This document shows, in pieces, positions 19,901-27,850 of a DNA stretch of 64,000 bases (within the stretch, counting starts at the first letter, position 1; each line of letters begins with the position of its first letter). The notes under the pieces were generated by a model, which was given only the letters and a program-made list of their open reading frames with translations, was not told the origin of the DNA and ran no database searches. Source of the DNA: Jiangella mangrovi (GTDB taxonomy: Bacteria > Actinomycetota > Actinomycetes > Jiangellales > Jiangellaceae); the NCBI RefSeq assembly GCF_014204975.1, contig NZ_JACHMM010000001.1:3720001-3784000 (forward strand). Reading direction: 5' to 3'. The position numbers and the translations under genes are program-made.

Positions 19901-20940
19901 TCGACGGCGCCGGCATCCCGAACGGCGTCATCGCCGGCAACCACGACAACCAGTCCGGCCGCGAGACCGGGCCCGAGTCGCTGTACAACGAGTACTACGG
20001 CCCGGACCGCTACGCCGCCGCCGACGACCAGTGGGAGTCGGCGTCGTACGGGGGTCCGTGGCGCGAGGGCGACAACCAGAACCACTACGACCTGTTCTCG
20101 GCCGGCGGCCTGGACTTCGTCGTCGTCGGGCTCTCCTACGGGGTGACGAAGGAGGAGGCCGACTGGGCCACCTCGATCTTCCAGCGGTTCCCGGACCGCA
20201 ACGGCATCCTGCTCTCGCACGACTACCTGGTCCCGTCGAGCAACCCGGACGGGCGCCTGGCCGGGTTCTCGGCTCCTGACGGCGCGCTGCTCTACCGCCG
20301 CGTCGTCGAACCGAACCCGAACGTGTTCCTGGTGCTGGCCGGCCACGAGCACGGCGTCGCCACGAACATCAAGCCGCAGGTGGGCGGGTCGATAGGGCGT
20401 GGGGTGGTGGAGCTGCTGGCGGACTACCAGTTCTACACGGTGTCCGCCGAGCGGCTCGGGCTGACGGAGGTCGGCGGCTACGAACCGGACGACCAGCTCC
20501 AGTTCGGGGCCAGCTTCTTCCGCCTGCTGCAGTTCGACGTCGACCGCTCGGAGATGATCGTCGACACCTACTCGCCGTTGCTGGCAAACTTCGGCGCGAC
20601 CGAGTTCGACACCGACGGCCGGTACGACGGCACCGAGGACAACATGGTGCTCCCGGTCGACCTCCAGACCCGGACGACGACCTTCCAGACCGACGCGCTG
20701 GCGCTGTACGCACCGGTGGCGGAGGTGGGATCGGTGACCGTCGACTCGGGCGCGGTGGCGACGGTCTCGTGGCCCTCGCTCGAGCCGGGGACGACCTATG
20801 CGTGGATCGTGACGGCGACGAGCGCGGGCGGCGGCGTCACGGCCGCGGAGCCTGCCGTCTTCACGACGGCGGCAGCTGACGGCGGCCCGGGCCGGTGGGA
20901 CGCGCGGTCGCCGCTGTGGCCGTACTTCTCTGAGGAGTAG
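16942..20940 (+). CDS. Large secreted multidomain calcineurin-type metallophosphoesterase
   Basis: A 1332-residue exported protein. A basic N-terminus and hydrophobic stretch (GIVAAALAAVLVGATW, ending ASYA) form the signal peptide. Three related beta-rich modules follow, near residues 116-193, 334-410 and 466-540, each with FDxxxNSxxxRYxN, LVNGxxxIDLG, a PNxxLxxGxN and a cysteine-containing SCGxNxDDF; they look like carbohydrate-binding folds. Ig-like domains lie to about 870. The phosphoesterase core has DTQ (near 905), GDIIE (954), GNHDN (998), SHDY (1091) and GHEHG (1133), i.e. a full metal site. A fibronectin-III-like domain ends the protein. GAGAGG precedes the chosen ATG. Substrate unknown; cell-wall or extracellular phosphoester scavenging is a guess. 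Confidence 0.85.
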   Translation: MTHPPRQPARRARRARRAGIVAAALAAVLVGATWPASYATTEAAEAEEAAEAAEAAAERARPAAAVAPPSLTPADGAYLEGVVTVASVPATAGDDVTSLAVDGTPIEGATPTVGVSTLNFDVGSNSTEARYRNYVLVNGTHRIDLGDAVNERVSLDIPNDQLRQGENTVEVFAGTVSSSCGTNYDDFVLSDFTLELLGEVADGEANEFSYSFGDGSCGSNTSLLLTAELTFDVASEPQGTTGLTAEVDTTALANGPHEIVARTASNTTVTHTVTVNNAPTGAPHLAPADGTLTAGIQPVFASFPAGTPGGVPNLTVDGAEPVTAPTLGDGAATFGFDVGSNSLDVRYHNHLLVNGKKIDLGGDYVSRRVDFAIPNQYLRPGENVITIVTGGRNESCGVNRDDFTLSNLALTLTEGTATGQQIAPSYAMGDGSCGTSTTALREVELRYVIDAPATHQRPTLGSGLATVSFDIATNSMEARYHNHLLVNGMKIDLGGDYVSQRVDVTIPNEWLMPGWNTIDLVTGTFPTSCGNNRDDFVVSNVTVTPAEGTATAQRPQASYGMGDGDCGSTANPFREVDLNFVIEAPSRGLRADLDTAELPDGSHTVAASSTTGEVATRVLTTDNTAPEVVTSTPAAGSTLTSAVVLDVAIDDASGVLSGPSVTLDGAEVPLGGLVGPGLSPGNHTLVVSATDVLGNAAEREIVFTSAGIPDVPAELSPASGSVDVGATASLSARVATPGGGPVEATFSQAEVFSADTAWQGSTATMPTTLRVPGERPVSTRDLAPLDGRTVAAPTSRELTYQRFDIRVRANVDTPFLRWEGVVDPQRQASLHVWDPAAGTWDAVGTARGAVEGNTVLSATVAQRYVDRGRVHVLVTAQDPFADDMDPGDPEGFADPSTYDFSIVHFTDTQYISEGAVEQETAEERAVWASAYQGIVDWVVDNADQRKIAYAAHTGDIIENNTRPALDEPMRQQVIGEFEFSSEQQGVLDGAGIPNGVIAGNHDNQSGRETGPESLYNEYYGPDRYAAADDQWESASYGGPWREGDNQNHYDLFSAGGLDFVVVGLSYGVTKEEADWATSIFQRFPDRNGILLSHDYLVPSSNPDGRLAGFSAPDGALLYRRVVEPNPNVFLVLAGHEHGVATNIKPQVGGSIGRGVVELLADYQFYTVSAERLGLTEVGGYEPDDQLQFGASFFRLLQFDVDRSEMIVDTYSPLLANFGATEFDTDGRYDGTEDNMVLPVDLQTRTTTFQTDALALYAPVAEVGSVTVDSGAVATVSWPSLEPGTTYAWIVTATSAGGGVTAAEPAVFTTAAADGGPGRWDARSPLWPYFSEE

Positions 20941-20947
20941 GCCCCGA

Positions 20948-20995
20948 ATGGTTGAGGGATCCGTGTCGTCCTGGCGACACGGATCCCTCAACCAT
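20948..20995. terminator. Bidirectional terminator-like perfect palindrome
   Basis: 21-base perfect arms (20948-20968, 20975-20995; ATGGTTGAGGGATCCGTGTC...) around a 6-base loop, placed between the stops of two convergent genes. A shared terminator is the simplest reading; no T-run is visible. Confidence 0.6.
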
Positions 20996-21006
20996 CGCGT
21001 GCCGGC

Positions 21007-21417
21007 TCAGTCGAGGACGGCGTACGCCTCGACCTCGACGAGCACGTCGGGCTCGAAGAGGTAGTCGACGCCGATGGCGGAGAGCGGCGGGAGCGGCCGG
21101 GGGAGGCCGATCTCGTCGGCGACCTGGTCGATGCCGGCCACGAACGCGTCGTACAGCTCCGGCTGCCAGTGCGTGACGAAGAACCGCAGCCGGACGACGT
21201 CGGCGAAGGTGGCGCCGGCGCCGGCCAGGCCGCGCGCCGTGTTGCGCAGCGCCTGGACGATCTGGCCGGTGAGGTCGCCGGTCGCGACGGGGTTGCCGTC
21301 GGCGTCGCGGGCGATCTGCCCGGCGACGTGCACGTGCCGGCTGCCGGTGCCGACGGCGACGTGGTGGTAGGGGACGGGCTGGAACATGCCGTCCGGGGTG
21401 AGCAGCTGCACCGTCAT
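21007..21417 (-). CDS. RidA-family protein
   Basis: A 136-residue RidA/YjgF-type protein, a family whose founding members hydrolyse reactive enamine/imine intermediates. It carries HVAGQIARDADGNPVATGDL, IVQALRNTARGLAGAGATFADVVRLRFFVT and a C-terminal DVLVEVEAYAVLD, which places it in the family's trimer fold; the canonical active-site arginine near the C-terminus (R in IEIExxA... contexts) is not evident, so imine deaminase activity is doubtful. GGGA lies before the ATG. Divergent from an HxlR gene, which probably regulates it. Confidence 0.87.
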   Translation of the reverse strand: MTVQLLTPDGMFQPVPYHHVAVGTGSRHVHVAGQIARDADGNPVATGDLTGQIVQALRNTARGLAGAGATFADVVRLRFFVTHWQPELYDAFVAGIDQVADEIGLPRPLPPLSAIGVDYLFEPDVLVEVEAYAVLD

Positions 21418-21499
21418 CGGTCGGTTCCCTTCGCGTGATCCTGGTAGGTATCCAACGTCTACCTGGTGTCTGAAGGGCACTTCAACGAGACTAGGTGTC

Positions 21500-21871
21500 A
21501 TGACGGAAACCCCGCAGGTCACCGGGCGGCACCGCGAACTGCTCGACCAGGTGCTGGACAAGTGGTCGCTGCACGTGCTCGACGCGCTGTGCGAGCAGCC
21601 GCTGCGGTTCAACGGGCTGCGCCGCGCGATCCCCGTCGTGACGCAGAAGTCGCTCACCGCCACGCTGCGGCGACTCGAGCGCAACGGCATGGTCGAGCGG
21701 GTCGTCGTCAGCACCCGGCCGGTCGCGGTCGAGTACCGCATCACGCCGCTGGGGAAGACCCTGCAGGACCTCATCGACGCGCTGCTGCTCTGGACCACCG
21801 TCAACCTGCCCGACGTCGAGCGCGCCCGCGCCCACTTCGACTTCAGCCCGACTTCAGTCGGCGGTCAGTGA
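21500..21871 (+). CDS. HxlR-family winged-helix transcriptional regulator
   Basis: A 123-residue HxlR-like regulator: LLDQVLDKWSLHVLDALCEQPLRF, then NGLRRAIPVVTQKSLTATLRRLERNG and a wing ending in VEYRITPLG. The early cysteine typical of the family is absent; a single cysteine lies in ALCEQ. It is divergent from the RidA gene over an 82-base region holding GGTAGGTATCC and GTCTACC half-sites. Its last 7 bases overlap the convergent LysR gene. Confidence 0.85.
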   Translation: MTETPQVTGRHRELLDQVLDKWSLHVLDALCEQPLRFNGLRRAIPVVTQKSLTATLRRLERNGMVERVVVSTRPVAVEYRITPLGKTLQDLIDALLLWTTVNLPDVERARAHFDFSPTSVGGQ

Positions 21872-22746
21872 TAGCGCGCGGCGAGTGAGGTGAGCACCGT
21901 CAGCATCGCGCTCGCGGCGGCGCTGCGAACCTCCGGCGGCGCGACGGCGGCGAGGACGCGCCGCCGGGGGAGCGCGGGCGAGGTCGGCCGGAGGGCGAGG
22001 TCCGGGCGGACGGCGGAGCCGGCCAGCGTCGACATGATCGTGACGCCTGTGCCGGCGGCGACGAGCGCCTGCTTGCCCGTCCAGTCGTCGCAGGTGAAGC
22101 CGATGCGCGGCGGCCCGCCGAGCGCCCTCGCGAGCCCCTCGAGTGGGCCGAGACAGTCGGGGTGGCTGCCCTCGATCCAGGTCTCGCCGCGCAGTTCGCG
22201 GAGCGGGACCGTGGTCCGCCCGGCCAGCCGATGCGTCGCCGGCAGGACGACCCGGTGCTCCTCCTCGAGCAGCGGCACCACGCTGACGCCGTCGTCGTCG
22301 ACGGTGTCCCAGTCGGTCACCAGCGCGACGTCGACGCCGCCGGAGCGGATGTCGCGCCAGCCGGCGACGACCAGGCTGACGTCGACGCCGGGGTAGAGCT
22401 CGCTGAAGCGGCGGATCGCCTCGGGGACGAACTCGGTGTTGGCGCTGGGGAAGGCCGACACGCGGACGTGACCGGTGCGGAGCTCGGCGAACGCGCCGAG
22501 GCGGGCCTCCATGCCGGCCAGCCGGCCGAGGATCGCGCGCGCCTCGTCGATGGCGATGGTGCCGGCCGCGGTGGGCGCGACCCCGCGCGGCACACGGCGG
22601 AACAGCGCGACCCCGACCTTGTGCTCCAGCGAGGCGATCTGGCGCGAGACCGCGGGCTGGGTCATGGTCAGCGCCTCGGCCGCGCCGGAGAACGAGCCCC
22701 GGTCGGCGACCTCGACCAGCACGCGGAGCGACCACGTTTCGAGCAT
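21865..22746 (-). CDS. LysR-family transcriptional regulator
   Basis: A 293-residue LysR-type regulator: N-terminal helix-turn-helix (LRVLVEVADRGSFSGAAEAL, TQPAVSRQIASLEHKVG) and a periplasmic-binding-like effector domain (VRVSAFPSANTEFVPEAIRRF). It is divergent from the methyltransferase-MFS operon across 71 bases and is the likely controller of that operon. Confidence 0.87.
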   Translation of the reverse strand: MLETWSLRVLVEVADRGSFSGAAEALTMTQPAVSRQIASLEHKVGVALFRRVPRGVAPTAAGTIAIDEARAILGRLAGMEARLGAFAELRTGHVRVSAFPSANTEFVPEAIRRFSELYPGVDVSLVVAGWRDIRSGGVDVALVTDWDTVDDDGVSVVPLLEEEHRVVLPATHRLAGRTTVPLRELRGETWIEGSHPDCLGPLEGLARALGGPPRIGFTCDDWTGKQALVAAGTGVTIMSTLAGSAVRPDLALRPTSPALPRRRVLAAVAPPEVRSAAASAMLTVLTSLAARYH

Positions 22747-22817
22747 GTTCTGAGCGTATACCTCCTCTGTTCAACCTGCAGTTGTGGTTATGCCTCTCTG
22801 CTCGCACCGTTGAGGGC

Positions 22818-23381
22818 ATGGACTTCATCACCGCGAATCTCCCACCGGCCCCGGCCCGGGTGCTCGACGCGGGCTGCGGCGACGGCCGGCTGGCCGACCG
22901 GCTGCGGGCCGTCGGGTACACCGTCACGGCGATCGACGTCGACCCCGCCCGCGCGCGGCCCGGGGTGCTCGTCGCCGACATCTGCGGCTTCCGCGATCCG
23001 GAGGACGAGCCGTACGACGCCGTCGTCTGCTCGCTGTCGCTGCACCACGTCGAGGACCTGTCGTGCGCGCTCGACTCGCTGGCCGGGTTGCTCGCCCGAG
23101 GCGGCCGGCTGATCGTCGACGAGTTCGCGCACGAGCAGGCGGGCGGGGCGATCGCCGACCGCTACTTCGGCGCGGCCGGGTCGTTGCCGCTCTGGCGCGA
23201 CAAGCACCGGTCGTTCCACACCGGCGACGCCATGGTCGAGGCCGTCGCGCGGCGGTTCTCGATCGCGTCGCTCGCGCGCGTGCCCTACCTCTACCGCTAC
23301 CTCGAGGACGCCTCGTTGCGCGAGGCCGAGTCGGTGCTCGGCCTCCAGTTCGTCGCCGACCGACGTCAGGAGCCGTCATGA
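22818..23381 (+). CDS. Class I SAM-dependent methyltransferase
   Basis: A 187-residue methyltransferase of the UbiE/Methyltransf_11 kind: motif I VLDAGCGDGRLADRL (residues 14-28), the acidic end of strand 2 (AIDVDP), motif II-like YDAVVCSLSLHHVED and motif III-like ARGGRLIVDEF. Acceptor unknown. ATG at 22818 has GAGGG just before it and the domain begins there. The stop overlaps the start of the MFS gene (ATGA), so modification and export of one compound may be coupled. Confidence 0.87.
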   Translation: MDFITANLPPAPARVLDAGCGDGRLADRLRAVGYTVTAIDVDPARARPGVLVADICGFRDPEDEPYDAVVCSLSLHHVEDLSCALDSLAGLLARGGRLIVDEFAHEQAGGAIADRYFGAAGSLPLWRDKHRSFHTGDAMVEAVARRFSIASLARVPYLYRYLEDASLREAESVLGLQFVADRRQEPS

Positions 23382-24634
23382 GCACGAGTGCCGATGTGGG
23401 CCGTGTGCAGCGGCGGACGATGTCGCTGCTGGTCGTGAGCCAGATCCTGGGCAGCATCGCGGTGACCCTCACCTTCACCGTGAGCGGCATCCTCGCCGTC
23501 GAGATGACCGGGTCGACCGGCGCCGCGGGTCTTTCGCAGGCCGCCCTCACCCTGGGGGCAGGCGCCGCCTCCTACATCCTGGCCGCCTGGATGAACCGGC
23601 GCGGGCGGAGGCTCGGGATGGCGGCGGGCTACCTCGTCGGCGCGGGCGGAGCGGTGCTGTGCGTCGTGGCGGCGACGATGTCGAGCTACGCCCTGCTGGT
23701 GGTGGGGACGGTGGCGCTGGGAGCGTCGTCGGCCTCGACGAGCGTGGCCCGGTACGCGGCGACCGACCTGGCTCCCGAGGGGCGGCGCGCGACGTCCTTG
23801 TCACTGGTGGTGTGGGTGGCCACCGCGGGCGCCGTCGTCGGTCCCCTGATGGTCGGGCCCGCCGAGGGCGCCTCTTCCGGGCTCGGGCTGCCGCCACTGG
23901 CCGGTCCGTTCCTGTTCGACGGCGCGTGCGCGGCGGTGGCCGGGCTGGTCATCTGGGCGCTGCTACGGCCGGATCCGCTGCTGGTCGCCCGCTCGCTGGG
24001 CGCATCGTCGGGCGCGCCGGCGTCCCCGGCCGCGGGACCGCTGTCCCGTCAGCTCGTGGCCCGGGTCGCCCCGACGGTGGCCGCCCTGGTCCTCGCCCAC
24101 GCGACGATGGTCGCCGTCATGGTCATGACGCCGCTCGAGATGCACCACGAGGGCGCGAGCCACGGCGCCATCGGCGCCGTCATCTCCATGCACTTCCTCG
24201 GCATGTACGCCTTCGCGCCGCTGTCCGGTCTCCTGGCCGATCGGGCGGGCGTGCGGCCGGCCCTCGTGGTGGGCGGCGGTGTGCTGATGCTGTCGCTGAC
24301 GGTGTCGGCCGGCCTGTTCGGGATGTCGGGCTTCACGCACGGGCTGGGACTGTTCCTGCTGGGTCTCGGCTGGTCCCTGTGCACCGTCGCCGCGTCGTCG
24401 GACATCGCGGCCTGCTCGGTCGGCGACACCCGGGTCCAGGGAGCGGCGGACACCGCGATGACTCTCGTGTCGGCCGGAGCCGCCACGGTCGCGGGACCGC
24501 TGATGGCGATGTGGGGCTTCGCCGGCCTCCTCGGCCTGGCCGCCGTCTTCTCGACCGGCGTCCTGGTCGCCGCTACCCGCGTCCGTACGGAGGGGGCGGC
24601 CGCAGTCGCTTCGGAAGCTGGATCAACGGTGTGA
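23378..24634 (+). CDS. MFS transporter
   Basis: A 418-residue membrane protein with about twelve hydrophobic helices and the MFS loop feature MNRRGRRLGMAAGYLVGAGG between helices 2 and 3. Overall it resembles drug-efflux MFS proteins of the DHA1/14-TM-less type. It begins inside the stop of the methyltransferase gene and has AGGAG before its ATG. Together with the divergent LysR gene this looks like a small detoxification or export unit; the substrate is unknown. Confidence 0.85.
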   Translation: MSTSADVGRVQRRTMSLLVVSQILGSIAVTLTFTVSGILAVEMTGSTGAAGLSQAALTLGAGAASYILAAWMNRRGRRLGMAAGYLVGAGGAVLCVVAATMSSYALLVVGTVALGASSASTSVARYAATDLAPEGRRATSLSLVVWVATAGAVVGPLMVGPAEGASSGLGLPPLAGPFLFDGACAAVAGLVIWALLRPDPLLVARSLGASSGAPASPAAGPLSRQLVARVAPTVAALVLAHATMVAVMVMTPLEMHHEGASHGAIGAVISMHFLGMYAFAPLSGLLADRAGVRPALVVGGGVLMLSLTVSAGLFGMSGFTHGLGLFLLGLGWSLCTVAASSDIAACSVGDTRVQGAADTAMTLVSAGAATVAGPLMAMWGFAGLLGLAAVFSTGVLVAATRVRTEGAAAVASEAGSTV

Positions 24635-24734
24635 CGATGCAGCGGGAACCGTGTGGCATGGGTGTTGTTCCAGCGACAGTTTCGCCACCCGGCTGCCGCA
24701 GCGATGCCACACCGTCCAGGCCTTGGCGATCACG

Positions 24735-24764
24735 TTGTGAGGCCGCTCGGGCGTGCCCTACGAT
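24735..24764 (+). promoter_or_regulatory. Probable promoter of the degenerate secreted protease gene
   Basis: TTGTGA (24735-24740) and TACGAT (24759-24764) are separated by 18 bases and lie about 70 bases before the GTG start, within a 198-base gene-free stretch that otherwise shows only a 9-base inverted repeat (GTGTGGCAT at 24652 and its complement at 24702). Confidence 0.4.
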
Positions 24765-24832
24765 TCAGGCGTTTCGAGCTGGACATCGCGCACATCTGCG
24801 CTGGTCGCCAGCCTCTTCCCGGGGGGGATCTC

Positions 24833-25773
24833 GTGAAACGCTCTCGTTCGATCGCTGCTGCCGTCACGGGCCTGATCGCAGGTCTGCTGGGCGGCGTCCT
24901 CGTCGCCGCGCCCGCCCAGGCGCAGGCCGACAGCCTGACACCCGAGCAGGAGACGGCCCACTACTGGCTCGACCGCGGCCTGCGGAACATGCGGCTCGCG
25001 CAGCCGGTCACCGAGTCGGTGCGGCTCTCGTCGCCGAGGACGGAGGTCGAGGCGACTCCCGAGCAGCTCGAGAACGGCGACCCGTCCCAGTTCTCGCTGC
25101 CGAAGCTGCCGTCCTCCGTCGGGCGGGTGTTCTTCGTCGACGCGGACGGCAATCCTCGCTGGTGCTCCGGCGTGGCGGTGACCTCCGCGCACCGCAACCT
25201 CGTCGCGACCGCAGGGCAGTGCGCCGACCAGCAACTGGACCGCTGGGTCTTCGTCCCGGGGTTCGCCAAGAACAAGGCGCCGTACGGCGTCTTCGTCGGC
25301 GCACAGTCGTTCCGGCACTACGACTGGGACGTCTACGAGGACTCCGACCGAACGGCCGGCACCTGCGCGACGCCGGGCGGCTGGGCGACGTCGTGACGGC
25401 GCAGGGCTTCGCGTGGAACCAGCAGCACGGTCAGCGGACGGTGCTGGGCCACTCGGCCGGTTGGCCGGTGGGCTTCTGGGTCCGCCAGCTGATCGACCTG
25501 CCGATCGACCAGACGTTCCCGGCCACCTCGGCCGCCATCAAGGGCGAGGAGCTCTCCGGCATCCGGCCGAGCAGCCCCTACACGAACTCGCTGGGCTCGG
25601 CGTGGATCCTCCAGTACGACGCGTCGACGGGGGCCGGGTACCTGAACGGCATCACCATCGCCACGTCCGACGGGCTGAAGGACGGCGCCGTCAGTCTGTC
25701 CGCCCCGTTCGACACCGAGACCCGCGCCGTCTACCAGCAGGCGGGTCTGATCGACACGGGCTCCATCCTCTGA
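24833..25773 (+). pseudogene. Frameshifted, catalytically degenerate secreted trypsin-like protease
   Basis: Starts at GTG with a good signal peptide (SIAAAVTGLIAGLLGGVLVA...AQAQA) and reads as a trypsin-like exported peptidase to about 25345; the frame then ends at 25396. The remaining C-terminal half (RLGDVVTAQGFAWNQ through DTGSIL) continues in another frame to 25773, so one frameshift lies near 25340-25362. The expected catalytic TAGHC reads TAGQC (His to Gln), the segment that should hold the Asp (DYAFV-like) is missing around the frameshift, and the expected GxSGGPW region reads NSLGSAW. Either a dead protease or a pseudo-protease that later broke. A sequencing error could explain the frameshift but not the changed residues. 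Confidence 0.65.
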
Positions 25774-25794
25774 TCCGACGACGGCGCGAGGAGG

Positions 25795-27300
25795 TCAGTC
25801 GTCCTCGACGAAGACCTCCTCGCGCTTGCGGCGGATCGCCGGCAGGACGGAGATCACCAGGGCGCCGACGGCGAGCGCCAGCAGCACCGCGGAGATCGGG
25901 CGGGTGAAGAACACCGAGGCGTCCCCGCGCGAGATGATCAGCGCCCGCCGCAGGTGCTCCTCGAGGAGCGGGCCCAGCACGAAGCCCAGCAGCAACGGCG
26001 CCGGCTCGCAGCCGCACTTGATCAGCACGTACCCGAGCACCCCGAACACCGCGACCGCGTACACGTCGAACGAGTTGAAGTTCAGCGAGAACGTGCCGAT
26101 CCCGGCGAACACGACGATCGCGGGAAAGAGCCACTGGTAGGGGATCGCCAGCATCTTCACCCACAGCCCGATCAGCGGCAGGTTCAGCATCACCAGCAGC
26201 AGGTTCCCGATCCACATCGACGCGATCAGGCCCCAGAACAGGGCCGGCTGCTCGTTGATGACGTTGGGGCCGGGGGTGATGCCCTGGACGATGAACGCGC
26301 CGATCATCAGCGCCATGACGGGGTGCGCCGGCAGGCCCAGGGTCAGCAGCGGGATGAACGACGTCTGCGCCGCGGCGTTGTTGGCCGACTCCGGCGCGGC
26401 CACGCCCTCGATCGCGCCGTGGCCGAAGCGCTCCGGCGTCCGCGACAACCGCTTCTCCACCGAGTACGAGGCGAACGCGGCCAGCACGTGACCGCCGCCG
26501 GGCAGCACGCCGAGTGCCGAGCCCAGCCCCGTCCCGCGCAGCACCGGCCCGACGATCCGGCGCAGGTCGTCGCGGCTCGGCCAGAGGTTCTTGACGCGCT
26601 GGACGAACGCGGAGCGGGTCTGCTCGTTCTCGAGGTTGCGCAGGATCTCCGCGACACCGAAGACGCCGACGGCGACGGAGACGAAGTCGAGGCCGCCGAA
26701 CAGCTCGCGGATGCCGAGCGTGAACCGCGGCGTCCCCGTGTAGATGTCCTGGCCGACCGTGCCGAGCAGCACGCCCAGCGCGATCATCGCCAGGGCCTTC
26801 AACGCCGAGCCACGGGCCAGCGCGATCGACGCGATCAGGCCCAGCACGACCAGCGAGAAGTACTCGGCCGACCCGAACTCCAACGCGGCCCGCGCCAGTG
26901 GAGGCGCGAAGACCGCCAGCACCACCGTCGCGACCGTGCCGGCGAAGAAGGAGCCGAGCGCGGCGGCGGCCAGTGCGTGACCCGCCCGTCCCTGCCGGGC
27001 CATCTCGTGACCGTCGATCGCGGTGACGGCGGCAGATGACTCGCCGGGCAGGTTGATGAGGATCGCCGTCGTCGAGCCACCGTACTGCGCGCCGTAGTAG
27101 ATGCCGGCCAGCATGATCAGCGACGCGACCGGCTCCAGGCCGAAGGTGATCGGCAGCAGCATCGCGATCGTCGCCGTCGGGCCGATGCCCGGCAGGACGC
27201 CGACCGCCGTCCCCAGCACCACGCCGAGCAGGCAGTACAGGACGTTCTCGAACTGGAACGCGGTCTCGAGGCCGAGCGCGAGGTTGTCCAGCAGATCCAT
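25795..27300 (-). CDS. tctA: Tripartite tricarboxylate transporter, large permease TctA
   Basis: A 501-residue, roughly 12-helix membrane protein of the TctA family, the main channel of binding-protein-dependent secondary transporters for citrate and other carboxylates. It shows the signature VGVLPGIGPTATIAMLLPITFG near residue 35, YYGAQYGGSTTAILINLPGE near residue 68 and the second-half LPGGGHVLAAFASYSVEK. ATG at 27300. Third gene of the tctC-tctB-tctA operon, 10 bases after tctB. Confidence 0.95.
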   Translation of the reverse strand: MDLLDNLALGLETAFQFENVLYCLLGVVLGTAVGVLPGIGPTATIAMLLPITFGLEPVASLIMLAGIYYGAQYGGSTTAILINLPGESSAAVTAIDGHEMARQGRAGHALAAAALGSFFAGTVATVVLAVFAPPLARAALEFGSAEYFSLVVLGLIASIALARGSALKALAMIALGVLLGTVGQDIYTGTPRFTLGIRELFGGLDFVSVAVGVFGVAEILRNLENEQTRSAFVQRVKNLWPSRDDLRRIVGPVLRGTGLGSALGVLPGGGHVLAAFASYSVEKRLSRTPERFGHGAIEGVAAPESANNAAAQTSFIPLLTLGLPAHPVMALMIGAFIVQGITPGPNVINEQPALFWGLIASMWIGNLLLVMLNLPLIGLWVKMLAIPYQWLFPAIVVFAGIGTFSLNFNSFDVYAVAVFGVLGYVLIKCGCEPAPLLLGFVLGPLLEEHLRRALIISRGDASVFFTRPISAVLLALAVGALVISVLPAIRRKREEVFVEDD

Positions 27301-27310
27301 GCGGGGCCGC

Positions 27311-27772
27311 CTAGAACGTGAGCCAGGGGCCGAACAGCGGCAGGCGCAGCTGCAGGCCGACGATGAAGATGAGGACACTCAGCCCGGTGAGCCCGGCGGC
27401 GACCACGACGGCCGTCACCGGCTTGATCCGGGAGCTGGCGAACGCGGTGAGCAGCGCCGTCACGAAGGTCGCCGGCAGGAACCCGGCCCGCCGGACGGTG
27501 AAGCCGAAGAAGATCAGCGCGGCCACGATCATCACCACCGACCGCCACGGGACCGAGCCCCACGTGATGTCCTCGCCGGCGACCAGGCCCTTGACGACCA
27601 CGCCGAGTCCGAGCGCGACCAGGATGGCGCCGACGACCAGCGGGAAGTAGCCGGGGCCCATGCGCAGCGGCGTGCCCAGCTCGTAGCCGAGCGAGGCCAC
27701 CACGAACGTGAGGCCGATGCCGGCGAAGATCGCGCCGGCCAGGATGTCCGGAACGGATCGACGGCTCTCCAA
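27311..27772 (-). CDS. tctB: Tripartite tricarboxylate transporter, small permease TctB
   Basis: A 153-residue protein with four hydrophobic segments, the small TctB membrane subunit (AGAIFAGIGLTFVVASL, GPGYFPLVVGAILVALGLGV, the family's typical GPGYFP). The start is a TTG: GGAGG lies 7 bases before it and an in-frame TGA immediately precedes it, so no earlier start is possible. Lies between tctC and tctA. Confidence 0.88.
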   Translation of the reverse strand: MESRRSVPDILAGAIFAGIGLTFVVASLGYELGTPLRMGPGYFPLVVGAILVALGLGVVVKGLVAGEDITWGSVPWRSVVMIVAALIFFGFTVRRAGFLPATFVTALLTAFASSRIKPVTAVVVAAGLTGLSVLIFIVGLQLRLPLFGPWLTF

Positions 27773-27850
27773 CGCGTCACCTCCAGAGCGACAGGGAGCG
27801 AGGATGGACGGCCCGCTCGCGGAACGGGCCGCCCATCAGCTCGAACGGGG

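Noticed and set aside
25340-25400. Programmed frameshifting in the protease gene
   Set aside because: No slippery heptamer or downstream structure is visible, and the catalytic residues are lost as well, so decay fits better.
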